Numbered from the stretch's first letter, positions 23,738 through 34,656 are shown. The stretch is 34,676 nt of DNA from Defluviitaleaceae bacterium (GCA_009778135.1 WRKJ01000089.1:1-34676), one strand, 5' to 3'. Made by a program: numbers and translations. The notes: generated from the letters alone by a model not told the origin.

Positions 23738-24751
23738 TTATCTTTTAATTCGCTCAGGATGACCTTGATCATCCTGATTTTTTCCATCAACTTGCATGTA
23801 ACATTCAATGATTTTTTGTACCAATGGATGTCGAACCACGTCCACTGTATCGAAGTTAACAAATTCAATCCCTTGAACATCTTTTAAAACATGGGCGGCA
23901 TGAACTAGCCCACTGGTGACTTTTTTAGGTAAGTCAATTTGTGTCACATCACCTGTGATGACCATTTTTGAATGCTCACCCAATCTGGTTAAAAACATCT
24001 TCATTTGTTCCTTCGTCGTGTTTTGTGCTTCATCGAGCACAATATATGCGTTTTCTAATGTTCGACCGCGCATATAAGCAAGTGGTGCAATTTCAATTTG
24101 ACCGCGCGCCGTCATTTTCTCCGTCACTTCAGTTCCCAGCACATCATGAAACGCATCGTATAAGGGTCGTAAATAAGGATCGACTTTTTCTTTCAAATCA
24201 CCAGGTAAAAAACCAAGACTTTCTCCCGCTTCAACCACGGGTCGCGTAATGACAATCCGTTCAACTTCACCTTTTTTCATCATCATGACCCCAATGATCA
24301 CAGCCAGATACGTTTTCCCGCAACCTGCTGGCCCAATACCAAAGACCAAATCACTTTTTTGAATTTTCGCAAAATAAGCCCGTTGATTTAATGTTTTCGC
24401 ATAAATCGACTTTCCTTTTTGCGTTTTTGTAATTTCAGCTCGCGCATCTACCACATTTTTTAATTTTTTTTCTGCTGCATCAGTGCCACTTAGATCACTA
24501 CCGGCTCTTAATAAATAAGTCACATCACTGCTGGTAATCATTTGCCCTTTTTGATAAAGTTGCCGCATGGAATCAACAATGGGGACAATCCTTTCACCAA
24601 GCGTTGCTTCCCCAAATATATGGAGTTCATTGCCTCTTAACACCATCTCTGTTTCAAAATGTGACTCTAATAAAGCCAAATGCTCATCGTTTGCTCCAAA
24701 TAATTCGTTTAATTCACCAACGGATGTATCGTCGATTGTAAATTTAGTCAA
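23738..24751 (-). CDS. phoH: PhoH-like ATPase
   Basis: 337 residues from a TTG at 24751, chosen because GGAGG lies seven bases upstream and the protein then begins (M)TKFTIDD; the longer frame has no ribosome site. Walker A is GIGPAGCGKT and Walker B is YIVLDEAQNTT. PhoH-like ATPases are often adjacent to ybeY and have been linked to RNA metabolism. It lies in the conserved yqfC-yqfD-phoH-ybeY-dgkA order, 83 bp after yqfD. Confidence 0.95.
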   Translation of the reverse strand: MTKFTIDDTSVGELNELFGANDEHLALLESHFETEMVLRGNELHIFGEATLGERIVPIVDSMRQLYQKGQMITSSDVTYLLRAGSDLSGTDAAEKKLKNVVDARAEITKTQKGKSIYAKTLNQRAYFAKIQKSDLVFGIGPAGCGKTYLAVIIGVMMMKKGEVERIVITRPVVEAGESLGFLPGDLKEKVDPYLRPLYDAFHDVLGTEVTEKMTARGQIEIAPLAYMRGRTLENAYIVLDEAQNTTKEQMKMFLTRLGEHSKMVITGDVTQIDLPKKVTSGLVHAAHVLKDVQGIEFVNFDTVDVVRHPLVQKIIECYMQVDGKNQDDQGHPERIKR

Positions 24752-24834
24752 AATATAACCTCCAATAAATGCTTGCGAAAAGGCTCGTTTCATGCATAAC
24801 AAAGCGATGGAAGTTGAACCCAGCATCGCTTTTA

Positions 24835-25953
24835 CTAGTTGGCAATGTCTTCATTAACTGTCGCATGGTAGATCATTTTCACCATTCCTTCTTGCTCTTC
24901 AAGAGATAGAAAATGTAAGTCAACCAATTCAAATGCTTCCAACATGAGATCCGAAAGCTGAGCTTTCACCAAATCATCTGCTCTTTTGCGAATCATTTCC
25001 ACTTCGTTCCTTAATATTATATCACTTTTCTCATAATAATGCACGCGTTCAAGGGTAATCGGTGCAACCTTAAATAATTCTAATGGGTTAAATACTTGAT
25101 TTCTTGTATCAAACACCTCATAAGGCACCTCCGCTCCCCAAACCTTTAATCGATGAGCGCCAACATTTAAAAACAAATGACTCCGGCTGCTTCCTGTGAC
25201 CATCCGTACGCCATATTCACGGGGAAACGTAATCGCGACTTCATACCAAACATGCGCATAAACCGAGCCAGCTGCAGCCCCTTCAATGGGTGCCACCTCT
25301 GTTCCAAATCCCGTCGGTGTGTAACAGGTAATCAAAGGATCACCTTGATGGACCACTTGGTCAATTTCGACCAATACCCGACACCCTTTTGCGTCAACCT
25401 TTGTGACCACACCACTTGCTCTTGCATACAAGGTGTCTATGGCAGGGCCAGCCTCCGCTTTTTCTGTGACTTGTGTGTCAAAAATGTTGATCACGAGGAG
25501 GCTTCCCACCACTTGAACATCAACCCAAATATAGTCGTGAAAAGCTGTTGCAACAGTTTCGATTAGCGCTTCCTCGCTTCCATGAAAAAAGGCAAATGTG
25601 CCCATTCTCATAAAGTAAGCATCAATTAATTCATGTACCATTTCCACGTCTTCATGAACCAAATTACCTCGGATTTCATAATCAAGGGTCACAAATTGAA
25701 TCGCAACCAACAGCATGGTCCACACAAATGCAACCGGTAAAACAAACCTTGTAAGGGAACGATAAATGGACTGGCGGCCAACGATCGACCCTTGGTTCAC
25801 ACTGTCACGACGAATGGTGATCACATAGCCATCTTCTACGCGCTTAAGTCGATAAATGCGTCCTTTTTCAGCCTTTATTTGTGACAGCTCTGCTAAACTG
25901 TCGACTTGAACATGAACTTTCGGAATGAGAAACTGCAACCAACCATTATTCAT
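24835..25953 (-). CDS. yqfD: YqfD sporulation-associated membrane protein
   Basis: 372 residues. A membrane segment of about 20 residues occurs near 68-90 (FVLPVAFVWTMLLVAIQFV), and a large C-terminal region contains the family's beta-rich part (ASGVVTKVDAKGCRVLV). YqfD is conserved in endospore formers and made in the mother cell under SigE; its exact role is unclear. The start overlaps the yqfC stop by four bases (ATGA). Confidence 0.88.
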   Translation of the reverse strand: MNNGWLQFLIPKVHVQVDSLAELSQIKAEKGRIYRLKRVEDGYVITIRRDSVNQGSIVGRQSIYRSLTRFVLPVAFVWTMLLVAIQFVTLDYEIRGNLVHEDVEMVHELIDAYFMRMGTFAFFHGSEEALIETVATAFHDYIWVDVQVVGSLLVINIFDTQVTEKAEAGPAIDTLYARASGVVTKVDAKGCRVLVEIDQVVHQGDPLITCYTPTGFGTEVAPIEGAAAGSVYAHVWYEVAITFPREYGVRMVTGSSRSHLFLNVGAHRLKVWGAEVPYEVFDTRNQVFNPLELFKVAPITLERVHYYEKSDIILRNEVEMIRKRADDLVKAQLSDLMLEAFELVDLHFLSLEEQEGMVKMIYHATVNEDIAN

Positions 25954-26219
25954 CCATTATTCCCCCGTTCAATTAAAAAACCTGTGATCGCCGCACCTTC
26001 AATTTTTACATAAGTATCTCCGAATTCTTTCACTTGTAGGTTGTGACCCATTATTTTATAGCGGACGTCATGGGTGCCTAATAGGTGACATTCATGCTCA
26101 GATAAATAGCCGATTTCACAACGCATTTTAACAATCACCATTCTATGTTTCAAAATTTCCACACTGGCAAATGTCTTGGAACTGAAAATCAAATCTTCAA
26201 TTTTATTCAGGATACCCAT
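25950..26219 (-). CDS. yqfC: YqfC sporulation-associated protein (YabP/YqfC family)
   Basis: 89 residues. It reads as a small beta-rich protein (VEILKHRMVIVKMRCEIGYL, then HEVHLLG-like and IMGHNLQVKEFGDTYVKIEG) typical of the YabP/YqfC spore family. It lies directly ahead of yqfD and is coupled to it. The upstream region carries a SigE-like promoter. Confidence 0.85.
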   Translation of the reverse strand: MGILNKIEDLIFSSKTFASVEILKHRMVIVKMRCEIGYLSEHECHLLGTHDVRYKIMGHNLQVKEFGDTYVKIEGAAITGFLIERGNNG

Positions 26220-26249
26220 TTAAAAAACCCCCATTGCCCTTCATACTAA

Positions 26250-26277
26250 AGTGTATGAAACAAGAGAGAAATTATGA
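26250..26277 (-). promoter_or_regulatory. SigE-like sporulation promoter of yqfC-yqfD
   Basis: On the minus strand TCATAAT (26271-26277), 13 bp, CATACACT (26250-26257). This resembles the SigE consensus (ATA-containing -35 and CATACA-type -10) and lies about 30 bp ahead of yqfC. It supports an endospore-forming ancestry. Confidence 0.55.
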
Positions 26278-26283
26278 ATGTCG

Positions 26284-27405
26284 TCAATCCATCACACAGC
26301 TAACAAATGCAACGGCTGGAATCGTTAAAATAATACCCAAGCTCCCAGCGATACTTCTCATGATTTCGATGACCATAAAGTCGCTATTAATCAGCTGATT
26401 CAAAGAAGTGCCACCACTGTAAATCAAAATCATCATGTTTAAAGAAGTACCCGCAAAAGCTAAAATAAGGGTGCATGTCATGGTTCCCATCGTATCTCTT
26501 CCCACATTCATTCCTGATCGAAACAATTTACCAGCTGCCATTTTAGGGTTGTTTTGACGCAGTTCATGAATCGTTGATGCGATGGTCACAGCAGTGTCCA
26601 TCACAGCCCCTAAAGAAGCAATGAGCACACCACTCATCAATAGCCCTGATGCTTGCGTCACTGGAAAGTCTGTCGTTGCTAAAATCAAACCGGCTTCTTC
26701 CATGTGAAAGCCTGATATATGTGCCATGCGACTACTCAAATGGGTTAAAATGGCTGTAACCATGATCCCAATGAGACAGCCAATCATAGCCGATATCCCT
26801 TTTGCACTCAAGCCAACTAAAAAAGTTAACGAAACAATGGTTACAAGAATCAAGATTAAAAAAGTCGTTAAAATCACTGGGTAGCCACGTAGCATTAATG
26901 GAATCAACAGAAAAATCACACAAGTCAACGTAAATACCAAACTTGCAATGGCTAGTAAACCCCGTTTGCCGCCAAGCATGCCAAGCACCGTTAGAAAAAG
27001 CACTAAAAAAGAAAAGACGACTTCACGGCGTTCAGGATTTTGAATATGGATGCTCATGACTTCACCTCCAACGATGGAAATACGAATTGACATCCGGTCA
27101 TCTATTTCTAACGGTCGATCTGTCATTTGATTCAAAAAATAGCTGACTTCTGTTTGTGCACCTGTATACATCCCTGTTTCAACTTCAAGCAAAAGCCTCA
27201 TTTCTCCACGATAAAATCCACCTTCAACCACTTGAATATCTTCAGATAAGATCTCAACCACGCGTGCTGTTTCTTGTAGTGATAGGTGCTCATCATCAAG
27301 TTGTCTAAATCCGTCATTCGCATAATAAATCCCACTCGCAAAAACAACGAAAATAATGGCACCCACGATAAGTTTGAAACTAAAATCTCCCATTTTCTTG
27401 TGCAT
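26284..27405 (-). CDS. YibE/F-family multi-pass membrane protein
   Basis: 373 residues from the ATG at 27405 (GAGGTG six bases upstream). One N-terminal membrane helix (FKLIVGAIIFVVFASGIYYA) is followed by an outer beta-rich region to about 125, then seven or so helices ending VAFVSCVMD. The motif IASLGAVMDTAVTIASTIHEL is diagnostic of the YibE/F family. Members are conserved in Bacillota but the transported substrate is not known. It has no operon partner. Confidence 0.85.
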   Translation of the reverse strand: MHKKMGDFSFKLIVGAIIFVVFASGIYYANDGFRQLDDEHLSLQETARVVEILSEDIQVVEGGFYRGEMRLLLEVETGMYTGAQTEVSYFLNQMTDRPLEIDDRMSIRISIVGGEVMSIHIQNPERREVVFSFLVLFLTVLGMLGGKRGLLAIASLVFTLTCVIFLLIPLMLRGYPVILTTFLILILVTIVSLTFLVGLSAKGISAMIGCLIGIMVTAILTHLSSRMAHISGFHMEEAGLILATTDFPVTQASGLLMSGVLIASLGAVMDTAVTIASTIHELRQNNPKMAAGKLFRSGMNVGRDTMGTMTCTLILAFAGTSLNMMILIYSGGTSLNQLINSDFMVIEIMRSIAGSLGIILTIPAVAFVSCVMD

Positions 27406-27555
27406 AAAATGCACCTCACTTTCTATATACAGTAAAGCTAGTATATCAGAAGTAAGATGCAAAAATTGTTTATTAATGGTCGTGTTATGATCAATTCACT
27501 CAAATTGATCAAAATGAGTGATATTCATGAAAATGATGTTTTCTCTTTTTATCGT

Positions 27556-27828
27556 TTATTTTACAGCTTCTTTAAATGCTTTACCAGCTTTAAACGCGGG
27601 ATACTTGGTCGCTGGAATGTGCATCGGCTCCCCAGTTTGTAAGTTGCGTCCTTCACGTGCAGCTCGCTCACGTAGTTCAAATGTGCCAAATCCTACTAAA
27701 GTTACTTTATCATCAGCTTTCATTGCATCAGTGATCGTTTCAATATAAGCAGTTAAAAACTTATCTGCATCTTTTTTGGTTAGTTCAGATTTTGTTGCGA
27801 TGATTTCTACCAATTGCGTCCGGTTCAT
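27556..27828 (-). CDS. hup: HU DNA-binding protein
   Basis: 90 residues, full length for HU. It has the family stretch VTLVGFGTFELRERAAREGR, followed by the beta-arm proline region GEPMHIPATKYPAFKAGKAF. HU bends and compacts DNA. GGAGG lies ten bases before the ATG. It has its own promoter (27878-27906). A 9-bp inverted repeat at 27488-27511 downstream may protect or end the mRNA, although it lacks a T-run. Confidence 0.97.
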   Translation of the reverse strand: MNRTQLVEIIATKSELTKKDADKFLTAYIETITDAMKADDKVTLVGFGTFELRERAAREGRNLQTGEPMHIPATKYPAFKAGKAFKEAVK

Positions 27829-27877
27829 AATTTATTTTCCTCCACGTTTTATCTAAAATTTAACTTTGACATCTCCA

Positions 27878-27906
27878 ACTTTAACATAAATTTAATGTTT
27901 TGTCAA
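27878..27906 (-). promoter_or_regulatory. Promoter of the HU gene
   Basis: TTGACA (27901-27906), 17 bp, TAAAGT (27878-27883) on the minus strand, with a 5' leader of about 45 nt. Confidence 0.75.
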
Positions 27907-27973
27907 AGGGTATCTATGAAATAATTCATATTTTTCTTATTTCTTACGTTGATGTCTTCGCTCTTTTTTCCAC

Positions 27974-29095
27974 TTATTTAAAAGCTTTTTTGAACCTTTC
28001 CCAAAGGGTACCAGACTTATCTTCTAATGAATCAAATTCTTCAAGAAGTGCTCGCTGTCTTGCAGTGATTTTCTTTGGAACAGCCACTTTCACTTTCACA
28101 TATAAATCACCAAAAGATTCTCGACCAATATGTGTCACACCTTTTGCACGCAATCTAAACTCTGTTCCAGGTTGTGTTCCTGCTGGAATTTTTAATGAGA
28201 TTCGACCATCTAATGTCGGCACTTCAATTTCAGCACCCAATGCAGCTTGTGTAAATGTAATCGGGACTTCGCAATGCAAATCATACGCTTCTCTCGTGAA
28301 GAAATCATGGGGTTTGACACGGAATGCAACATAAAGATCACCAGTTGGTCCGCCATTGCTACCGGCTTCTCCTTGACCCGTCAACCTGATTTGTTGGCCT
28401 TGATTCACACCTGCTGGAATTTTAACTTCGATCGTTTTGGATTTGTTTTTCGTTCCACGTCCATGACAGTTATCACATTTATGTGTAATTTCTTTTCCAT
28501 TACCATGACATGTTGGACAAACTGTTTGGGTTTGTATCCGTCCCAAAATCGTATTTTGCACACCTGTGACACGCCCACTACCTGAACACTGTGTACATGT
28601 TTTAACATCATCTTTAGAACGCGCACCACTTCCCGCACATTTTGTACATTCCTCTTCTCGATTAACCGTAATTTCTTTTTTTGCTCCAAATGCTGCTTCT
28701 TCAAACGTAATGATGAGTGTCTTTTCTAAATCAGCACCTCGGCGAGCAGCATTGGCATTTCGTCCGCCACCGAATCCACCAAAACCACCAAAACCACCAA
28801 AACCACCACCAAACATGCCTTCAAAGATATCTTCAAAACCGCCGCCACCGAAGCCACCGGCACCACCCATGCCTTCCATGCCAGCATGTCCAAATTGATC
28901 ATAAGTCGACTTTTTATTGGGGTCACTTAACACTTCATAGGCTTCTTGTATTTCTTTAAACTTTTCTTCTGCATCAGCTTCTTTGTTCACATCAGGATGG
29001 TATTTTTTTGCGAGCTGACGATGCGCACGTTTGATTTCTTGTTCGGTTGCACTTTTACTAATCTCCAAGACTTCATAATAATCCCTTTTCGCCAA
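27974..29095 (-). CDS. dnaJ: DnaJ (Hsp40) co-chaperone
   Basis: 373 residues from a TTG at 29095, supported by AGGAGG eight bases upstream and by the expected start (M)AKRDYYEVLEISKSAT. The J-domain HPD motif is in YHPDVNK, followed by a glycine/phenylalanine-rich linker (GGFGGFGGFGGFGGG) and four CxxCxGxG zinc repeats (CTKCAGSG, CTQCSGSG, CPTCHGNG, CDNCHGRG). It stimulates the DnaK ATPase. It is the fourth gene of the heat-shock operon, after a terminator-like hairpin. Confidence 0.97.
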   Translation of the reverse strand: MAKRDYYEVLEISKSATEQEIKRAHRQLAKKYHPDVNKEADAEEKFKEIQEAYEVLSDPNKKSTYDQFGHAGMEGMGGAGGFGGGGFEDIFEGMFGGGFGGFGGFGGFGGGRNANAARRGADLEKTLIITFEEAAFGAKKEITVNREEECTKCAGSGARSKDDVKTCTQCSGSGRVTGVQNTILGRIQTQTVCPTCHGNGKEITHKCDNCHGRGTKNKSKTIEVKIPAGVNQGQQIRLTGQGEAGSNGGPTGDLYVAFRVKPHDFFTREAYDLHCEVPITFTQAALGAEIEVPTLDGRISLKIPAGTQPGTEFRLRAKGVTHIGRESFGDLYVKVKVAVPKKITARQRALLEEFDSLEDKSGTLWERFKKAFK

Positions 29096-29170
29096 TATTC
29101 TCGCCTCCTTAATCAAAACCACACTTTACATCAATATATACATGTCATTTCTTTTCTGATAAACCCTGCA

Positions 29171-29201
29171 AAAAGTCAAAGTCAGCAATAGACTTTGACT
29201 A
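29171..29201 (-). terminator. Terminator-like hairpin between dnaK and dnaJ
   Basis: 10-bp perfect stem AGTCAAAGTC/GACTTTGACT with a 7-nt loop, then a T-run on the minus strand. It would reduce read-through into dnaJ. A TATATA-containing stretch at about 29125-29135 may supply a separate dnaJ promoter. Confidence 0.7.
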
Positions 29202-29253
29202 TCTGCTTAATGATATCTAGTTACAGTTAATACGTTCGGCCTGCTTCACCATG

Positions 29254-31113
<1,860 letters not shown>

Positions 31114-31125
31114 TTAATTGTTTGT

Positions 31126-31689
31126 TTATTGACTCACTTTAACCATCGCAGGGCGAATGACGCGATCTTTTAAGGTGTAACCTTTTTGCATTTGAGCAAG
31201 AACAATACCGGCTTCAACACCTTCTGCAACTTCTTGCATCACTGCTTGATGAAAGTTAGGATCAAAAGGTTGTCCTTCTGCGTCAATGGCTTCAATGCCT
31301 TCACTGGCTAAAGATTCAATAAATTGCTTGTGAACCATTTCAAAACCAGTAAGGAAGTTTTTGACTTCTTCATTCTCTGTTTCTACAGCCATGGCACGCT
31401 CAAATGTGTCAAGTGCTGGCAAAATTGCTGTCGCAAGGGATTGTGAGCGATATTTATTGTCTTTTATGCGTTCATCATTCATGCGTTTTTTAAAGTTTTC
31501 AAGTTCTGCTTGATTTCGAAGCAACTGATCATTTAAACGCGCCATTTCTTCTAATAAGTCCATTTCTTCTTCATCTGTCAAATCTGCAACGTCAACATCT
31601 TGATCGTGATGACATCCACAACCACTGTCAGTTTCTCCACCACAGCAACTTTTATTTTCTAATGCTTCTTCTTTCACTTCTTCGCTCAA
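31126..31689 (-). CDS. grpE: GrpE nucleotide-exchange factor with Cys/His-rich N-terminus
   Basis: 187 residues from a TTG start (AAGGTGAG five bases upstream). The coiled-coil (about 35-90) and the C-terminal block (VHKQFIESLASEGIEAIDAE, then FDPNFHQAVMQ) are normal. GrpE removes ADP from DnaK. The N-terminal 30 residues contain CC (15-16), C24, C26 and HH (27-28), an unusual metal-binding-like cluster in a tail that is usually only acidic. Second gene of the operon. Confidence 0.95.
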   Translation of the reverse strand: MSEEVKEEALENKSCCGGETDSGCGCHHDQDVDVADLTDEEEMDLLEEMARLNDQLLRNQAELENFKKRMNDERIKDNKYRSQSLATAILPALDTFERAMAVETENEEVKNFLTGFEMVHKQFIESLASEGIEAIDAEGQPFDPNFHQAVMQEVAEGVEAGIVLAQMQKGYTLKDRVIRPAMVKVSQ

Positions 31690-31714
31690 TTTAGCTCACC
31701 TTCTTTTTAACATC

Positions 31715-32743
31715 TTATCCTTTATACAAGTCACTCATGATTTTCGCCACATATTCGAGCAATGGAATGATTTTTTGATATTCCATACGCGTGGGACCAA
31801 GTAACGCGATTTTACCTTGTTCATGGGCATTGATTTGATAAGGAACTGTAATGAGTGTACAATTGTCCATGGCTTTAATTTCATTTTCAGTTCCAATTCT
31901 CACTGTTAAGCCTGTTTCTTTTGTAGCATCATCAATCACTTTAATGATTTGATCTTCTTCAATCATTTCATAAAGGGTCGAAATCTCATCTAAGTTTGAA
32001 AATTCCGGTTGTTTTAAAATGTTAGACTTACCACTTAACATGTACGTATTGTTTCCCATTGACTGCCCCAATAGTTTCAACATGGCATATAAGATTTCTT
32101 CTTTGTAAGAAATGTACTCATATAACTGATATTCAAACCCTTCTGTCAGTTTAGATTCAACATCTGCAACGCGGACACCTGCCAAAAGCTTATCAAGTGC
32201 TTTAATGATGTTTTCCATCAATCCAATATTGATTCCGGATGGTAATGTTGTTGTGACGCTTTCGACATGACCACCATCTGTGATTAAAATCAAAACAGCT
32301 TGCGATTCAGATAAAGGGACGAATTGAATTTTTTGAACCACGTTATTTTCCCGAGATGGACCGAGTAAAATAGAGGTGTAATTAGTTAAACTCGACAACA
32401 TCTTCAAAGCTTCCTTCACAGCAGTTTCACGTTCGATTTGTTTTTGAGTGATTAATGTATGAAATTGAAAAGCTTCTGGAATGACAGGGTCATTGATTTT
32501 TTTATCCACAAGATAATCAACATAATAACGATACCCTTTATGACTCGGTATTCGTCCACTGGATGTGTGTGTCTTTTCAATGAAGCCAAATTCTTCCAAA
32601 TCTGCCATTTCGTTTCGAATGGTTGCAGCAGAAAATGTCAGATTTTCTTTTTTAGATAAGACACGAGAACCAACCGGAAGTGCCGTTGATACAAATTCTT
32701 CAACGATGGTCTTTAAAATTAAATTTTGCCTTTCTGTTAGCAT
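31715..32743 (-). CDS. hrcA: HrcA heat-shock repressor
   Basis: 342 residues. The winged-helix start (MLTERQNLILKTIVEEFV, then FSAATIRNEMADLEEFG, then KTHTSSGRIPSHKGYRYYVD) is diagnostic. HrcA binds CIRCE and represses the heat-shock operon; its folding depends on GroEL. Two CIRCE sites are found over its own promoter, so the operon is autoregulated. GAGGG lies six bases before the ATG. Confidence 0.97.
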   Translation of the reverse strand: MLTERQNLILKTIVEEFVSTALPVGSRVLSKKENLTFSAATIRNEMADLEEFGFIEKTHTSSGRIPSHKGYRYYVDYLVDKKINDPVIPEAFQFHTLITQKQIERETAVKEALKMLSSLTNYTSILLGPSRENNVVQKIQFVPLSESQAVLILITDGGHVESVTTTLPSGINIGLMENIIKALDKLLAGVRVADVESKLTEGFEYQLYEYISYKEEILYAMLKLLGQSMGNNTYMLSGKSNILKQPEFSNLDEISTLYEMIEEDQIIKVIDDATKETGLTVRIGTENEIKAMDNCTLITVPYQINAHEQGKIALLGPTRMEYQKIIPLLEYVAKIMSDLYKG

Positions 32744-32756
32744 CTCAATCCCTCAC

Positions 32757-32783
32757 TTAGCACTCGACACGTTAAAGTGCTAA
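32757..32783 (-). promoter_or_regulatory. CIRCE operator 1 (downstream of the -10)
   Basis: The 9-9-9 inverted repeat TTAGCACTC, 9 bp, AAGTGCTAA has a single mismatch to the CIRCE consensus. It covers the transcription start region of the hrcA promoter. Confidence 0.93.
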
Positions 32784-32787
32784 TGCT

Positions 32788-32816
32788 ATTATACACTCTT
32801 TTATTAGCACTGTCAA
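32788..32816 (-). promoter_or_regulatory. Promoter of the hrcA-grpE-dnaK-dnaJ operon
   Basis: TTGACA (32811-32816), 17 bp, TATAAT (32788-32793) on the minus strand, an exact SigA consensus. The -35 lies inside CIRCE 2. Confidence 0.92.
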
Positions 32817-32830
32817 CCCGATAGTGCTAA
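32804..32830 (-). promoter_or_regulatory. CIRCE operator 2 (over the -35)
   Basis: TTAGCACTG, 9 bp, TAGTGCTAA, with one terminal mismatch. It overlaps the -35 hexamer and lies 47 bp from CIRCE 1, so HrcA can block polymerase binding at two points. Confidence 0.9.
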
Positions 32831-33050
32831 TTCATTTAAAAAATTTTTTTCGAAGCATCACATTGACTCAATAGACGCTACTTGATCTCTTCCATCAGTT
32901 AAAAAAAGATGCCAAAATATAAACTGCCCCATTTTCAAGCAGTTTATACCTTTATACCAAGTCATAAAAAGAAAAGTCCAGCAATGACTAAAATGATATC
33001 ACCATCTACTCTTTTTTAGCGAAACTGTCAAGTGATGGCGAAATATCCTG

Positions 33051-33089
33051 AAAAAAACGATCAACGGTCGTCACATCATATCGTTTTTA
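33051..33089 (-). terminator. Terminator of the cation transporter gene
   Basis: AAAACGAT and ATCGTTTT flank an 18-nt loop; on the minus strand the stem is followed by TTTTTTTC. It lies 15 bp past the stop codon of the transporter gene. A further 9-bp inverted repeat (32919-32947) is nearer to hrcA and has only a weak T-run. Confidence 0.65.
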
Positions 33090-33104
33090 TAGACGTTCCC
33101 TTCA

Positions 33105-34271
33105 TTAGCTATAGCTGTGATCAATCTCAATTAAGGTTTCACACTGCGGATTATAAGCTTTTACTAAGTCATCGATACGCAACTTCAATTCAGCATGAGG
33201 TGTGCCATCAGCAGCTGGAATCATGAGATCAAAGATTAATAGGAATGCTTGGCTGGATTGGCGAATTCTAAAGTCATGAATGCTATAAGCTGGATTGATC
33301 GCTTTCACCATAATACTGATAAATTTTTTCATTTCATATGTTAACGCATCATCTAAATCAACCGGATCTAAATGAATGGTCGCTTTCATATTAAATGTCT
33401 CATCAATATCACGTTCTATCTGATCAATCACATCATGGATCGCCATCATTTCTTCATTTTTATTCACTTCCACATGCAGTGTCAAGTACTTCTTACCCGG
33501 TCCATACTCATGAATCATCAAATCATGTGTACCCAGTATCCTTTCATAAGTTAAGACAAAATCTGCCAGTTCAACCAATAACGTTTCATCTGGTGGAGCG
33601 CCTAATAAAGACGTGATGGTTTCTTTGGCAATGTCGTATCCGGTTTTTATAATGATCACTGAAAGGAAAATAGCGAAAATACCATCAATGGGCCATGTTG
33701 TATACAAAGAAGCAATTAACGAAATCAGCGTCACTAAAGTAGACAACATATCAATTTTACTGTCTCGACCAGCAGCCATTAAAGCAGAAGAATTAATTTT
33801 AGTCCCGATCGTCATGTTCAATTTTCCCATACCATATTTAAGTAAAATAGAAAAGCCTAAGACCACAATCGCAGACCACGAAAAAAAGATAGGTTCAGGT
33901 GAAAAAATCTGATGAATCGCACCCCATAAAAGTTGAAGACCCACAAATAGAATTAAAACAGAAATAAGCAATCCCATCAAATACTCAAGTCGCCCATGAC
34001 CAAAAGGATGCTCTTTATCACGACTTTTTATTGAAAAGATAAAACCAAATAGCGTTGCCAAATGACTCGCTACATCAGATAAGTTGTTAAACCCATCTGC
34101 TAGTAACGTCATGCTCCCTCCAATCATACCAAACAACAATTTAAAAATGGCCATGATAAGATTTAAAACAATCCCAACCACACTGCATAAAATACCATAA
34201 ACAGATCTAACTTTCGGATCCTCATACTGATCGTGGTTTTTTACAAATTTTTTACTTAAAAAATCAATCAT
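33105..34271 (-). CDS. Cation diffusion facilitator (CDF) family transporter
   Basis: 388 residues from the ATG at 34271; an ATG at 34289 would add six residues. Six membrane helices are followed by a cytoplasmic domain. The metal site in helix 2 reads LLADGFNNLSDVASH (D-x3-N/D-x3-D pattern) and in helix 5 AAGRDSKIDMLSTL. The HPFGHGRLEYL loop is typical of the family. CDF proteins export Zn, Mn or Fe using the proton gradient; the metal cannot be assigned from this sequence. It is monocistronic. Confidence 0.93.
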   Translation of the reverse strand: MIDFLSKKFVKNHDQYEDPKVRSVYGILCSVVGIVLNLIMAIFKLLFGMIGGSMTLLADGFNNLSDVASHLATLFGFIFSIKSRDKEHPFGHGRLEYLMGLLISVLILFVGLQLLWGAIHQIFSPEPIFFSWSAIVVLGFSILLKYGMGKLNMTIGTKINSSALMAAGRDSKIDMLSTLVTLISLIASLYTTWPIDGIFAIFLSVIIIKTGYDIAKETITSLLGAPPDETLLVELADFVLTYERILGTHDLMIHEYGPGKKYLTLHVEVNKNEEMMAIHDVIDQIERDIDETFNMKATIHLDPVDLDDALTYEMKKFISIMVKAINPAYSIHDFRIRQSSQAFLLIFDLMIPAADGTPHAELKLRIDDLVKAYNPQCETLIEIDHSYS

Positions 34272-34359
34272 CAATGTCGTCCGCCTCATTTATTCTTTAA
34301 AAATATAAAAAATAAGCTCTCTAACAAAGCTTATCAACTACGATCATATTCAAAATAAA

Positions 34360-34435
34360 TGGCGGTCCAGACGGGACTCGAACCCGCGATCTCCTGCGTG
34401 ACAGGCAGGCATGTTAACCACTACACCACTGGACC
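34360..34435 (-). tRNA. tRNA-Asp (anticodon GTC)
   Basis: 76 nt including an encoded CCA. Acceptor GGTCCAG pairs with CTGGACC, the anticodon loop reads CTGTCAC, and the T arm GGGTTCGAGTCCC is intact. Confidence 0.97.
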
Positions 34436-34448
34436 TATTAAAAAAAGA

Positions 34449-34524
34449 TGGTGGCTTTGGACGGAATCGAACCGCCGACACATGGATTTTCAGTCCATTG
34501 CTCTACCGACTGAGCTACAAAGCC
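34449..34524 (-). tRNA. tRNA-Phe (anticodon GAA)
   Basis: 76 nt including an encoded CCA. Acceptor GGCTTTG pairs with CAAAGCC, the anticodon loop reads CTGAAAA, and the T arm CGGTTCGATTCCG is intact. Confidence 0.97.
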
Positions 34525-34580
34525 AGCTATAATTTTCTTCTTACTCATTTTTGTAGCAAAAATCAAGTTAAAATAAAAAT

Positions 34581-34656
<76 letters not shown>

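Noticed and set aside
28566-28959. Plus-strand proline- and histidine-rich frames opposite dnaJ
   Set aside because: They are shadows of the Gly/Phe-rich linker and zinc repeats of DnaJ.
32919-32947. 9-bp inverted repeat between hrcA and the CDF gene
   Set aside because: The T-run is weak and a better-placed terminator exists at 33051-33089.
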